Part shown: in pieces, positions 44,597 through 53,010 of the stretch
Position numbering within the stretch: position 1 is the first letter of the stretch
Layout of the letters: the number at the start of each line of letters is the position of its first letter
Origin: Aminobacterium mobile DSM 12262
Lineage (GTDB): Bacteria; Synergistota; Synergistia; Synergistales; Aminobacteriaceae
Assembly: GCF_000526395.1 (NCBI RefSeq)
Contig: NZ_JAFZ01000001.1
Location: 992,001 to 1,056,000, forward strand
Direction: 5' to 3'
DNA length: 64,000 nucleotides
Notes under the pieces: generated by a model
What the model was told of the DNA's origin: nothing
What the model saw: only the letters and a program-made list of their open reading frames with translations
Databases searched by the model: none
Position numbers and translations under genes: made by a program

Positions 44597-44647
44597 TATT
44601 GTTAATATTTAAAAAATAGTCGCCTAAGAAGGGAGACAGATTTTAGA

Positions 44648-44848
44648 ATGCCAGAACGAAAACCGCTTACTACAAGGGGCAAGGTATTAGCCGTACTTAC
44701 TGTATTTGTCATGGTGGTGTTTAGTTTTACAGCCCTCGTTGGACGAGAAAAAGTAGGGCTCTTCTTTCAAGGTCGCCTGCGCTATTTTTGGATTGCAGTT
44801 ATTCTGGGTATTGGCTATTTTGCTACTCATGATAGGGGGAGAAGGTAA
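44648..44848 (+). CDS. Small unrecognised two-helix membrane protein
   Basis: This 66-residue protein is not recognised. It has two hydrophobic helices (about 13-29 and 45-60) separated by a basic stretch, and basic ends. AAGGGAG precedes the ATG with a somewhat long spacer, and a good promoter is present. It lies between the argG terminator and the exopolysaccharide-like operon. A role there is possible but only by location. Confidence 0.6.
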   Translation: MPERKPLTTRGKVLAVLTVFVMVVFSFTALVGREKVGLFFQGRLRYFWIAVILGIGYFATHDRGRR

Positions 44849-44971
44849 ACTCAGGGAACGAAGCATCCATTGAGAGGTCGTTTTTTGTTCACCATAGAGT
44901 TCGTTTCAGGGATATGAATACCCTTAAGTTTGAACATTAACATATGATTTCCTATCTACCATGTTCCGCCG

Positions 44972-45000
44972 TTTTAGCTTTATATGAAATATGTTACAAT
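44972..45000 (+). promoter_or_regulatory. Promoter of the exopolysaccharide-like operon
   Basis: Extended -10 TGTTACAAT (44992-45000) with TTTTAG (44972-44977) at 17 bases. Leader of about 100 nt contains a perfect palindrome AACTTGCAAGTT (45065-45076). Confidence 0.55.
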
Positions 45001-45104
45001 TTTGAGCGCATGGGTACGTTCTCAATTTTTATATAAGTGACTCTGCCTCTGCAGTGTCAGTATCAACTTGCAAGTTCCGATTTTTACATGGAGGTTCTAT
45101 CAGT

Positions 45105-47273
45105 ATGTTTTTGCTCAGAATAGCCTGTTTGGCGTGGGCTCTTTTATCGATAGCGACTTCTACTTTATATGGAAGCCAAAGTCTTTCCCTCCCTTCTCTG
45201 GCAGAGTTGGAAAACATGGTCGAACAAGGGCCAGAAGTTCTGTCTTCTATGGCGGCTTTGGCGCGGGATGAACATATAGAACACCTTGTACGTCAGAGAA
45301 GTGGCCCTAAGTTTTTTGCTGGAATATCTTATGGTTATAGCGATGAACCAGAGTCTGAAACCGCCGAAGAACGAATTTCCTATAATAAAGTTACTGCTCG
45401 AGCAGGCGTTTCCTTCCCCATTTTAGGTACATGGACCAAAGAGAAAATAGAGATCCTTCAAAGTGAGCTTCGAACTTTAGAGGGACGAATTTTGGCAGAG
45501 CGAACCAGAGAGATGAATCTGATTTCTCTTAGAAAGGCTTATATGGTCTTGTGGGGGGAGGGGCAGAAACGCCGTCTCTTATCTGATTTCTTGAAGAGTC
45601 GAGAAGCGACAGAGGCCCTCTTGTCGAAGAGGGTAAGAGAAGGGTTTCTTTTAGAGGCGGATCGACTGGAGTTTTTGTCTGTCTATGATGTAGCTCTTCG
45701 AGACGTGGCCGCTTCCTCTCGGATGGAAACACAGGCCCTTCAGGTTATTCGATTGGCTACAGGGCAGTCTTGGCAGGTGACCGAAGAAGTTCCATTCCCA
45801 ACTCTCCCGGGGTGGGATTATAAGAAGAGGCGCCCTTTAGGAGTGGCCCATCTCACTAATGTGAGATACAACAATAGAGTTTTGGATATTTATGGTCGCA
45901 TTCTCGAGATCACAAAAAAAATTGATCGGGATGGAACTGTAGAATTTGGTGCTACCGCTGGTCGAGATTTCCCTGGGACTTCCGGGGCAGGAGTTTCCAT
46001 CCGACTTACAGTAGAAGAACCCTTCGCTTCTTTAAGGGCAAAAAAGGATGAGGCTAGATTAGCTGCTCAAGCAGATTTAGAGCGACATAGAGCCGAAGAG
46101 CTGAAGGAACGCCTTCGCCTTGAAGGGGAGTTGGAAGACGCCTTATCTTTGCTGGAGTACGGTTCTCGATCTGTTCAGGCCGGAATAGCAAAAGTGCAAG
46201 CTTCCACAGAGGCCGTAAGAGTGCATCACCTCCGCTATGATCGTATTGGTGGAGATGCTTTTGAGAAACTTGAAGAGAGTCGCTATGCCCATCTCCGTGC
46301 TGCTCTGGAATTAGTGGATGCCCAAATACTGGTTCTTCAGGCTGCTTCTGAGCTGGTTCGTTTTTTCCCTGAAGGAGAGGTCCAGAGAGGATGTCCTTTA
46401 TCTATGCTAGGCCTTGATAAGCCTCTTGCGAGTTTGCCGAAGTCGCCAGTCGCAATGATTTCCTCTCCAGAGCAAGATGTTCAGACATCTACAATTCTGA
46501 CACCATCAAGGAAGAATACTTCAGTTTATGTGTGGAATGCGGCTCCCTTCCTCAAGAGCGAGACGAGGCATAGAGAACTGAAAAAACTTCAACAAGCGGG
46601 ATTCTGTCGAATATTGCTCTCTTTTGATGGACAGGAGATCCGCTCTTTTAGCACGAATAATTCCCGGTTATCTCTCATGGCCTTTTTAGAACAGGCAACG
46701 TACATGGGAATTCAAGTTGATCTTTTGCTTGGCGATCCTACCTGGATTTTGCCAGAGCATCGAATGGAGCTTGTTCAACTAATCCGTTTCTTTGCCCCCT
46801 TCCCTTTTAAGGGGGTTCACGTAGATTTAGAGCCAGATTCTCTTCCTGGTGCTGCGTCTAAGAGGTCTGAGCTTGCTCTGGAATTGCTCCAAACGTTGAA
46901 GGTTGTTCGAGATAATACAGATCTTCCTCTATCTCTTTCTGTCCATCCTCGTTATTTGGAGGGGGAGTTAGGAGAAATTATGGGGCGAGGGTTAGTGGCG
47001 TTGTCTATGGAGGACGTAGCAGTGATGTTTTATTCCACCAACGTGGATATGGTGACAGATCGATTTGGAGCCCTTCTTAAAAAATACCCGGATCTTCCAT
47101 TACTTTTAGCACAAAGTGTGGAGTCTATTTTATCTCCCCGCGAAAGCTATGCCACCTTAGGACGGGATATTCTATGGAGTCGAATTGCCTATTACAACGG
47201 AGTGTTCCAAGAAGAGAACTACCGGGGTGTGGTTGTTCAGGCTTGGAAAGATTATGAGGAGATGGTCCGATGA
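45105..47273 (+). CDS. TolC-like outer-membrane protein fused to a TIM-barrel glycosidase-like domain
   Basis: This 722-residue protein starts at ATG 45105 with GGAGG 10 bases upstream; residues 1-22 are a signal peptide. Residues about 30-420 have long helical heptads and short beta-like segments with internal duplication, as in TolC/outer-membrane efflux proteins. Residues about 470-715 look like a TIM barrel: SVYVWNA at the start, FKGVHVDLEPDS (Asp574, Glu576 as candidate acids), LSLSVHPRYLE and VVVQAWKDYEEM. This resembles glycosidase-like domains of secreted polysaccharide enzymes. The fusion is unusual. The stop overlaps the adaptor gene start (ATGA). Confidence 0.78.
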   Translation: MFLLRIACLAWALLSIATSTLYGSQSLSLPSLAELENMVEQGPEVLSSMAALARDEHIEHLVRQRSGPKFFAGISYGYSDEPESETAEERISYNKVTARAGVSFPILGTWTKEKIEILQSELRTLEGRILAERTREMNLISLRKAYMVLWGEGQKRRLLSDFLKSREATEALLSKRVREGFLLEADRLEFLSVYDVALRDVAASSRMETQALQVIRLATGQSWQVTEEVPFPTLPGWDYKKRRPLGVAHLTNVRYNNRVLDIYGRILEITKKIDRDGTVEFGATAGRDFPGTSGAGVSIRLTVEEPFASLRAKKDEARLAAQADLERHRAEELKERLRLEGELEDALSLLEYGSRSVQAGIAKVQASTEAVRVHHLRYDRIGGDAFEKLEESRYAHLRAALELVDAQILVLQAASELVRFFPEGEVQRGCPLSMLGLDKPLASLPKSPVAMISSPEQDVQTSTILTPSRKNTSVYVWNAAPFLKSETRHRELKKLQQAGFCRILLSFDGQEIRSFSTNNSRLSLMAFLEQATYMGIQVDLLLGDPTWILPEHRMELVQLIRFFAPFPFKGVHVDLEPDSLPGAASKRSELALELLQTLKVVRDNTDLPLSLSVHPRYLEGELGEIMGRGLVALSMEDVAVMFYSTNVDMVTDRFGALLKKYPDLPLLLAQSVESILSPRESYATLGRDILWSRIAYYNGVFQEENYRGVVVQAWKDYEEMVR

Positions 47274-48319
47274 AAGTGCGGTTTACTTCTGGGAAGAGTC
47301 GAGATCCCTTTCAGGAAAAAGGGGTACGAATTCCTTATGCTCCAGCTAGAAGAACTTTTCCGCGGTGGCGATGGTATTTTGTTGTGTTGCTGGTCTCTAG
47401 CCCCTTGCTGTTTTTTATAGCCAAGGTAAGTGTAGGGGTGTTTTGGGCTACATCTCCTGGGGTGATCTTTATGGAGAAAACCCCGATTAACAGCCCAACA
47501 TCTGGAGTTTTAATGGAGGTTCATCTTCGAGAAGGCCAGCATATAGCATTGGGAGACGTGATGGCTAAAGTAGCGGATCCTACGCTGGAGATGAAAAGAG
47601 CCCCTCTGACAGCAGAAAGAAAAGTCTTGATGGATTATGCGAGCCGTCACATTTCTACTGAACCCTTCAGGGATGCTTTGGTTTTAGCGGAGAGAGTTTT
47701 GAAAGAAGAAAAAGCTTATCGATCTAAGATTCAGGAACTTGTTAATGCTGGAGCAGCTACAAAGGCTGACCTCAACGAGGCTCAGAAGAGGGTACTTCGA
47801 GCTGAATCTGATGTGATTAAGGCAAAAATAGATCTGAATTTAGCATTGGCTCCCTCTGGAGAGTATAAATCTCAACAGGTTAGATTGGCGCAAATTGATG
47901 GAGAACTTGCTGCTATGGCAGATATTATGGGTGGGGTAGCTTTAGCGTCTCCCGTGTCAGGAGTTGTCTTGGCTGTTTTTGCTGTTGTGAACCAAGCCTT
48001 GGCTCAGGGGGCTCCTTTAGCGGTAGTGGCTGACCCTCAAACTGCATCTATAGTTACCTTCCTGAACCCTAAAGATCTCGGATTCGTAGAGAAGGGTAAG
48101 AAAGTCCGAATACGTTTCCCTGAAGGAACGATGGTGGAGGCTTTCCCTGTGGGGAGACCTACTCTAGCCGAGCCTGCGCCATTGTCTCTTTCAAAACCTC
48201 TGACAGAGATTCGTCAGACAGTACGGGTTACCCTCAGTACACGTTCTCCCATTCCGGAGGCCTTTTTGGTGGAGGGGCTTCCTGTAACTGTTCATTGGGG
48301 AGGGAGATGGCCGTGGTAG
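47270..48319 (+). CDS. HlyD-type membrane fusion (adaptor) protein
   Basis: This 349-residue periplasmic adaptor has a basic cytoplasmic N-terminus, one membrane segment (about 34-58), a split lipoyl-like domain (PTSGVLMEVHLREGQHI near 75-100 and SPVSGVVLAVFAVVNQAL near 225-250) with a coiled-coil hairpin between (about 115-200), and a C-terminal beta-barrel-like domain. It would bridge the inner-membrane synthase and the TolC-like protein. It resembles Alg44-type adaptors but lacks a PilZ domain. Overlaps both neighbours. Confidence 0.88.
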   Translation: MKVRFTSGKSRDPFQEKGVRIPYAPARRTFPRWRWYFVVLLVSSPLLFFIAKVSVGVFWATSPGVIFMEKTPINSPTSGVLMEVHLREGQHIALGDVMAKVADPTLEMKRAPLTAERKVLMDYASRHISTEPFRDALVLAERVLKEEKAYRSKIQELVNAGAATKADLNEAQKRVLRAESDVIKAKIDLNLALAPSGEYKSQQVRLAQIDGELAAMADIMGGVALASPVSGVVLAVFAVVNQALAQGAPLAVVADPQTASIVTFLNPKDLGFVEKGKKVRIRFPEGTMVEAFPVGRPTLAEPAPLSLSKPLTEIRQTVRVTLSTRSPIPEAFLVEGLPVTVHWGGRWPW

Positions 48320-49734
48320 TTGCTTTTACCAGTGAGGAAGGTGTCATATCTATGGAAGAGATCCGGCTTCTTCGGTTTGTCAACTGCGGCAATATTTCTT
48401 TTGCGCCTCAAGATGGGGTTATAGATGTAGATACGCTGGAAGATCTGGTTGCTAAAATACGATCTGTTCATGGAGTTATTCTAGATGGGGACTTTTCTAA
48501 AGAGACTGTTTTAATGGCGGTCAAGGAGATCAGAAAGATCCCAGAAACCTGTTATTTGCCTGTGTTTTGCTCTCCATCTCTGGATTCCGATTCTGCGCTC
48601 TTTACCGATGGGGCTATAAAGTCTTTAGATCAAGCTTGGGAAAAGACGGCAGATATGTGGGGGAAATTGAATGAAGTGGACCGGGGAAGCTTGGAGCTGA
48701 GCAGAGATTTTCGTCTTTTGGCCTATTTGGCTCTTCGACAAGAGGGACTGAATCCCTTGCTACAGCCTTTTACCTGCGACGCATATAGGTATCCCATTGC
48801 AGAGTTCTTGGGTGGTGAGAGCGAGACGAGGCAATGGCTTCGAAATTTGAGGGATAGAGGTTTGTTGTCACAAGGACCTTTGATTGACCGCATACGCTCG
48901 TGCCCCAAGTGCCAATGTACTCATCTCAATTATATCGACGTTTGCCCCAATTGTGGGAGTATCGATATTGTTCCCAAAGAGTTTATTCACTGTTTTACTT
49001 GTGGCAGGGTGGGGCCGGTAGATGATTTTCTCCAGGAGAATGGTTATCGTTGTCCTTTCTGTGGTACTCACCTTCGTCATTTAGGTTCGGATTACGATCA
49101 TCCTTTAGAGAGTTTTTTGTGCAACGATTGCGGACATAAATTCATAGAGGCCCATGTTGTTGTGGATTGCCTCAGTTGCCAAACGAGGTCAGATCCAGAG
49201 GAACTTCTCGTAAATACAATTCATGGTTACCGAATATCAGAGAAAGGGCGAGCTGCAGCTAGGGTTGGGTCCATTGATGATGTATATGCTCTTCTAGATC
49301 GGCTGAACTACGTTATTCCCGCGTATTTTAACCAACTTTTAGATTGGATGATTTTGTTGAACCGTCGCTACCCGGATCAAACTTTCTCTGTGATAGGTGT
49401 TCGGTTTGTAAATTTAATTCAGGTTTCCGAAAAACTAGGCCGTCATAGAGCTTCTCAAATTGTGGACGCATTAGCGGAGCGGCTTAGGCAGCTTATTCGA
49501 AATACTGATGTTACGACCAGGACAGCTACTGGTATATTATTGCTTCTTTTGCCTATGACAGATGAAGCAGGGGCATCTGTAGTGGGTGGCCGGATATTAG
49601 AGTTAGTCAATTTAGCAGAAACGTCACCTAAGCCCCAATTCCAACTGGTAGCATTCTCTTCATCTCAGAATATGAGAGAGGGGGAGAGCGCTTCATCTTT
49701 ACTTGCCAGAATTTTAGGGGAACTTGAGTCCTGA
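48307..49734 (+). CDS. Receiver-like, zinc-ribbon (TackOD1-like) and degenerate GGDEF protein
   Basis: This 475-residue cytoplasmic protein has a receiver-like N-terminus (about 15-110, with GVILDGDFSKETVL), then a region of six CxxC pairs (CPKC, CPNC, CFTC, CPFC, CNDC, CLSC; about 199-290) forming three likely zinc ribbons, as in TackOD1 output domains. The C-terminus (about 320-470) matches the GGDEF fold (RLRQLIRNTDVTTR, ILLLLLP) but where GGDEF should be it reads TATGI, so it cannot make c-di-GMP. It probably regulates or scaffolds the synthase. Start 48307 or ATG 48352; both have a plausible ribosome site. Confidence 0.78.
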   Translation: MAVVVAFTSEEGVISMEEIRLLRFVNCGNISFAPQDGVIDVDTLEDLVAKIRSVHGVILDGDFSKETVLMAVKEIRKIPETCYLPVFCSPSLDSDSALFTDGAIKSLDQAWEKTADMWGKLNEVDRGSLELSRDFRLLAYLALRQEGLNPLLQPFTCDAYRYPIAEFLGGESETRQWLRNLRDRGLLSQGPLIDRIRSCPKCQCTHLNYIDVCPNCGSIDIVPKEFIHCFTCGRVGPVDDFLQENGYRCPFCGTHLRHLGSDYDHPLESFLCNDCGHKFIEAHVVVDCLSCQTRSDPEELLVNTIHGYRISEKGRAAARVGSIDDVYALLDRLNYVIPAYFNQLLDWMILLNRRYPDQTFSVIGVRFVNLIQVSEKLGRHRASQIVDALAERLRQLIRNTDVTTRTATGILLLLLPMTDEAGASVVGGRILELVNLAETSPKPQFQLVAFSSSQNMREGESASSLLARILGELES

Positions 49735-51068
49735 TGCTAATACCTGAGCCGTTTTTCCAAATTATTGCTCTGGTTTTAGAAGCTCCTTTGGTCTCTGAGA
49801 CGTGGGAAATAATTCTCAGATTCATTCCTTTTGTCCTTTTTCTGGAAATGCCTGTCTATCTGCTAATTTTGATGGGAGTACTTCGTTACGGTTTACTTCG
49901 GATGAACGAAGTTCCTTGGAGAAGCAGTTACTATCCTTCTGTCTCCTGTCTAATAACGTGTTACAGTGAGGGAGAGGCGGTGCAACAGACTATTCGTTCT
50001 CTGTCCAGACAGTTATATCCTGGTCGGATCCAGATTGTGCCTATTATAGACGGTGCTGCGGCTAATAAAGAGACTTACAGTGCGGCTTTGTCTATGAAAG
50101 GCGAAGTGGATCGGCTTCCCAACCGAGTTTTAAAGGTGGTACCAAAGTGGCAAAGAGGTGGCAGAGTGTCGGCTCTCAATACGGGAATGAACTTTGCTGA
50201 TGGTGAAATAATCATGGCTTTGGATGGCGACACATCTTTCGACAATGACATGGTAGAACGTGCCACCAGACATTTTGAGAATCCCACGGTCGGATGTGTA
50301 GCTGGGTGTCTTCGGGTACGAAATGTGAGGGCCAGCTTAGTTACCAGACTTCAAGCGATAGAATATTTTTTCTCTATTCAGGCTGCCAAAACAGGACTTA
50401 GCGCTTTTGGGCTGGTCAACAATATCTCGGGGGCTTTTGGAGTTTTTCGCCGTTCCGTTTTAGAGCTGATTGGCGGGTGGGATGCCGGAACTGCTGAGGA
50501 TCTGGATATTACACTGCGAGTGAAGAATTATTTGGGTCGATATCATTGTTTTCGCATTGTTTTTGATCCTGAAGCCATGGGTTTTACCCATGTCCCAGAT
50601 ACATTTAGGGACTTTTTCAAACAGAGGCTTCGTTGGGATGGAGATCTGTCGTTTATGTACTTCCGAAAGCATTGGCGAACCTTTTCACCACGATTAGTGG
50701 GGTGGAAAAATTTTATAGCCTTGCTCTGGACAGGACTCTTGTTTCAAGTGGTGATGCCCGTGGTCGTTGTCATTTATACTGCGTATCTCTTTATAGCTTA
50801 TCCCTTGGGCGTTGTAGCTGGAACTATGGCTTTAGTGTATTTGTTTTACCTCGCGGCAATGGTGATTCTCTTCCTCGTTTTTGTCCTCCTACTCTCAGAA
50901 AGGCCGAGGCAGGACCTGTTACTGGTATTTTGGCTTCCTCTGGTTCCTATTTTTGCCTTTGCCAATCGAATTCATGGTGCTTTTTCAGCGTTGTGGGAGA
51001 TATTTGGCCTTGGACATCAAGATACAAATATGGCTCCATGGTGGGTTACCAAAAAGAGTAAATTTTAA
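49734..51068 (+). CDS. Processive family-2 glycosyltransferase (polysaccharide synthase)
   Basis: This 444-residue inner-membrane synthase is of the BcsA/PgaC/Alg8 type. N-terminal hydrophobic segment(s) (about 5-55), then a GT-A core: SCLITCYSEGE, VPIIDGAA (Asp), ALDGDTSFDND (DxD, about 164-166), TAEDLDITLR (catalytic Asp) and KQRLRWDGD (QxxRW). Four or so C-terminal membrane segments form the channel. All four motifs for processive synthesis are intact. Sugar specificity cannot be read. The start overlaps the previous stop (ATGA). Confidence 0.92.
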   Translation: MLIPEPFFQIIALVLEAPLVSETWEIILRFIPFVLFLEMPVYLLILMGVLRYGLLRMNEVPWRSSYYPSVSCLITCYSEGEAVQQTIRSLSRQLYPGRIQIVPIIDGAAANKETYSAALSMKGEVDRLPNRVLKVVPKWQRGGRVSALNTGMNFADGEIIMALDGDTSFDNDMVERATRHFENPTVGCVAGCLRVRNVRASLVTRLQAIEYFFSIQAAKTGLSAFGLVNNISGAFGVFRRSVLELIGGWDAGTAEDLDITLRVKNYLGRYHCFRIVFDPEAMGFTHVPDTFRDFFKQRLRWDGDLSFMYFRKHWRTFSPRLVGWKNFIALLWTGLLFQVVMPVVVVIYTAYLFIAYPLGVVAGTMALVYLFYLAAMVILFLVFVLLLSERPRQDLLLVFWLPLVPIFAFANRIHGAFSALWEIFGLGHQDTNMAPWWVTKKSKF

Positions 51069-51100
51069 GATTTGAGATGCCTGTGCTTTTGTATAGATGC

Positions 51101-51153
51101 AATAAAAGACAGGACAGCTCCGGAACGTAAAGATATTTTCTCGAAACTGTCCT
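51101..51153 (-). terminator. Terminator of the purine operon
   Basis: On the minus strand AGGACAGTT and AGCTGTCCT pair (one G-U) over a 25-base loop, followed by GTCTTTTATT. It lies 13 bases past purE, between convergent operons. Confidence 0.5.
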
Positions 51154-51165
51154 ATATTGTTTGCA

Positions 51166-51702
51166 TTATTGTTCTTGGAAAGCTTCTGAAGGGGCTACTG
51201 GCAGGTCGACTATTGTTTGTCGAGCATTGCGTACTTTTTCGGCTTCTGAGGCAGTGTATTGAGCCAGATTTTCACGAAGCTCTTTATTATTGATGGCAAG
51301 AATTCTCAATGCGAGAAGAGCTGCGTTTTTTGCGCTGTCTATGCCTCCGGCAGCTACAGGAACGCCAGGAGGCATTTGTGCAATAGAAAGAAGGGCATCC
51401 AAGCCGCCTAAGGATCCCGCAGAAATAGGAACGCCGATAACGGGAAGTAATGTGTGAGCAGCCAAGACTCCCGGGAGGGCTGCAGATAGGCCTGCCAAGG
51501 CTATAATAACGCACAATCCTCGTTTTTCGGCGTTTTGCCCATATAGCGCCGCATCTTCAGGGGTTCTATGAGCTGAAGCTATGGTTATTTCAAAGGGAAC
51601 GTGAAATTGTTCTAATATCTCTGCTGCTTTATGCGCGGCAGGCAAGTCTGATTTAGAACCTAAGACCAGACCTACAACTGGTGTCTGTTTGTTTGTGTCC
51701 AT
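51166..51702 (-). CDS. purE: 5-(carboxyamino)imidazole ribonucleotide mutase PurE
   Basis: This 178-residue PurE is last in the purine operon. Motifs GSKSDLPAAHKAAE and SAHRTPEDA; PVIGVPISAGSLGGLDALLS. The usual class I loop reads GAGGAAHLPG; here it is LAGLSAALPG. The rest (SAHRTP, MPPGVPVA) is class I-like, which needs N5-CAIR from PurK. No purK is in the window. Confidence 0.93.
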   Translation of the reverse strand: MDTNKQTPVVGLVLGSKSDLPAAHKAAEILEQFHVPFEITIASAHRTPEDAALYGQNAEKRGLCVIIALAGLSAALPGVLAAHTLLPVIGVPISAGSLGGLDALLSIAQMPPGVPVAAGGIDSAKNAALLALRILAINNKELRENLAQYTASEAEKVRNARQTIVDLPVAPSEAFQEQ

Positions 51703-51720
51703 AAGCTTTTCTCTTCCTCC

Positions 51721-52995
51721 TTATATTCGGGCTTTTGCGGCAATATCCCGCCGATAGTGTGCACCTTCAAAGTGGATATATTTTACTCCCTCATAAGATC
51801 GTGCCAAAGCATCCTCTAATGAAAGGCCAAGTCCTACTATATTCAAAACTCTTCCGCCATTCGTAACTGTTTCTCCTCCTTGATTTAAAGATGTACCGCT
51901 ATGGAAAAGAAGGACATTCCTTAACGCGGCTGCTTCATGAAGCCCTGAGATGGGAAGCCCTTTTTTGTAAGGGCCAGGGTATCCTTCAGACGATATAACT
52001 ACGTCTACGGCCCATCCATTTGCTACTATAGGGGGAAGAGTAGAAAGTGCGCCTGTACTGGCAGACATAGCTAATTGAGCGAAGTCTACGTTAAGGACCG
52101 GGAGAATAACCTGGGCTTCAGGGTCTCCGAAACGCACATTATATTCTACGACGCGGGGCTTATAGTGAGAGTCGATCATGAGCCCAAAATAAAGGACGCC
52201 ACAATATGGTATCCCTTCCTTCTTGAGTCCTTCAAATGTTGGAGAAATAACCTCCTTCTCAATTCGTTCCATTAGGGAGGATCCAGCCCAGGGAACAGGA
52301 CAATATGCCCCCATTCCTCCAGTATTGGGCCCCTTGTCATTATCATAGACCCTTTTATGATCCTGGCTTGGAGGCAAGATGCGATACTCTTTCCCATCAC
52401 TGACACAAAGGACAGTGAGCTCAAGGCCAGGCATATAGTCTTCCACTATTATCTTTTCTCCAGCAGCACCTAATGTCTTTTTTACGAGGAGATCTGAAAT
52501 TATGCTTTGAGCGTCTTCTAAATTGTCGACTACAAAAGCTCCTTTTCCTGCAGCGAGGCCGTCGGCTTTTATAACGTACGGTGCGTGACGCTTTTTCAGG
52601 GCCTCCATCCCTTCTTCCAAAGTTGTACACAAGTGAAAAGGAGCGGTGGGAATGTTCCATCGGCTCATAAACTGTTTAGCAAAAGCCTTGCTTCCCTCCA
52701 GGGCTGCTCCGGTTTTCCCGGGGCCAAACACTGTAAATCCATTGTTTCGCAGAGAATCGGCGGCTCCTTTTACAAGGGGGGCCTCTGGACCAATAATGAT
52801 AAGGTCAGGGTCTATTTGTGTAGCGAGATCGAGAATTTCTTCTGTTCCCTCACTATGGACAGAGTGAAGAAATGCAACTCCTCGCATACCAGCGTTGCCT
52901 GGAGCCACATGAATTTCCTCTACGAGTTTAGATTTTGAGAGGGCCCATACCAGAGCATGTTCTCGCCCACCTCCGCCTATAACAAGGACTTTCAT
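51721..52995 (-). CDS. purD: Phosphoribosylamine-glycine ligase
   Basis: This 424-residue ATP-grasp ligase performs step two of purine synthesis. N-terminal VIGGGGREHALVWAL, then GPEAPLVKGAAD, YVIKADGLAAGKGAFV (ATP-grasp) and EYNVRFGDPEAQV. Usual length. AGGAGGGA precedes the ATG. 15 bases after purH. Confidence 0.97.
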   Translation of the reverse strand: MKVLVIGGGGREHALVWALSKSKLVEEIHVAPGNAGMRGVAFLHSVHSEGTEEILDLATQIDPDLIIIGPEAPLVKGAADSLRNNGFTVFGPGKTGAALEGSKAFAKQFMSRWNIPTAPFHLCTTLEEGMEALKKRHAPYVIKADGLAAGKGAFVVDNLEDAQSIISDLLVKKTLGAAGEKIIVEDYMPGLELTVLCVSDGKEYRILPPSQDHKRVYDNDKGPNTGGMGAYCPVPWAGSSLMERIEKEVISPTFEGLKKEGIPYCGVLYFGLMIDSHYKPRVVEYNVRFGDPEAQVILPVLNVDFAQLAMSASTGALSTLPPIVANGWAVDVVISSEGYPGPYKKGLPISGLHEAAALRNVLLFHSGTSLNQGGETVTNGGRVLNIVGLGLSLEDALARSYEGVKYIHFEGAHYRRDIAAKARI

Positions 52996-53010
52996 GGGCT
53001 ATTCCCTCCT

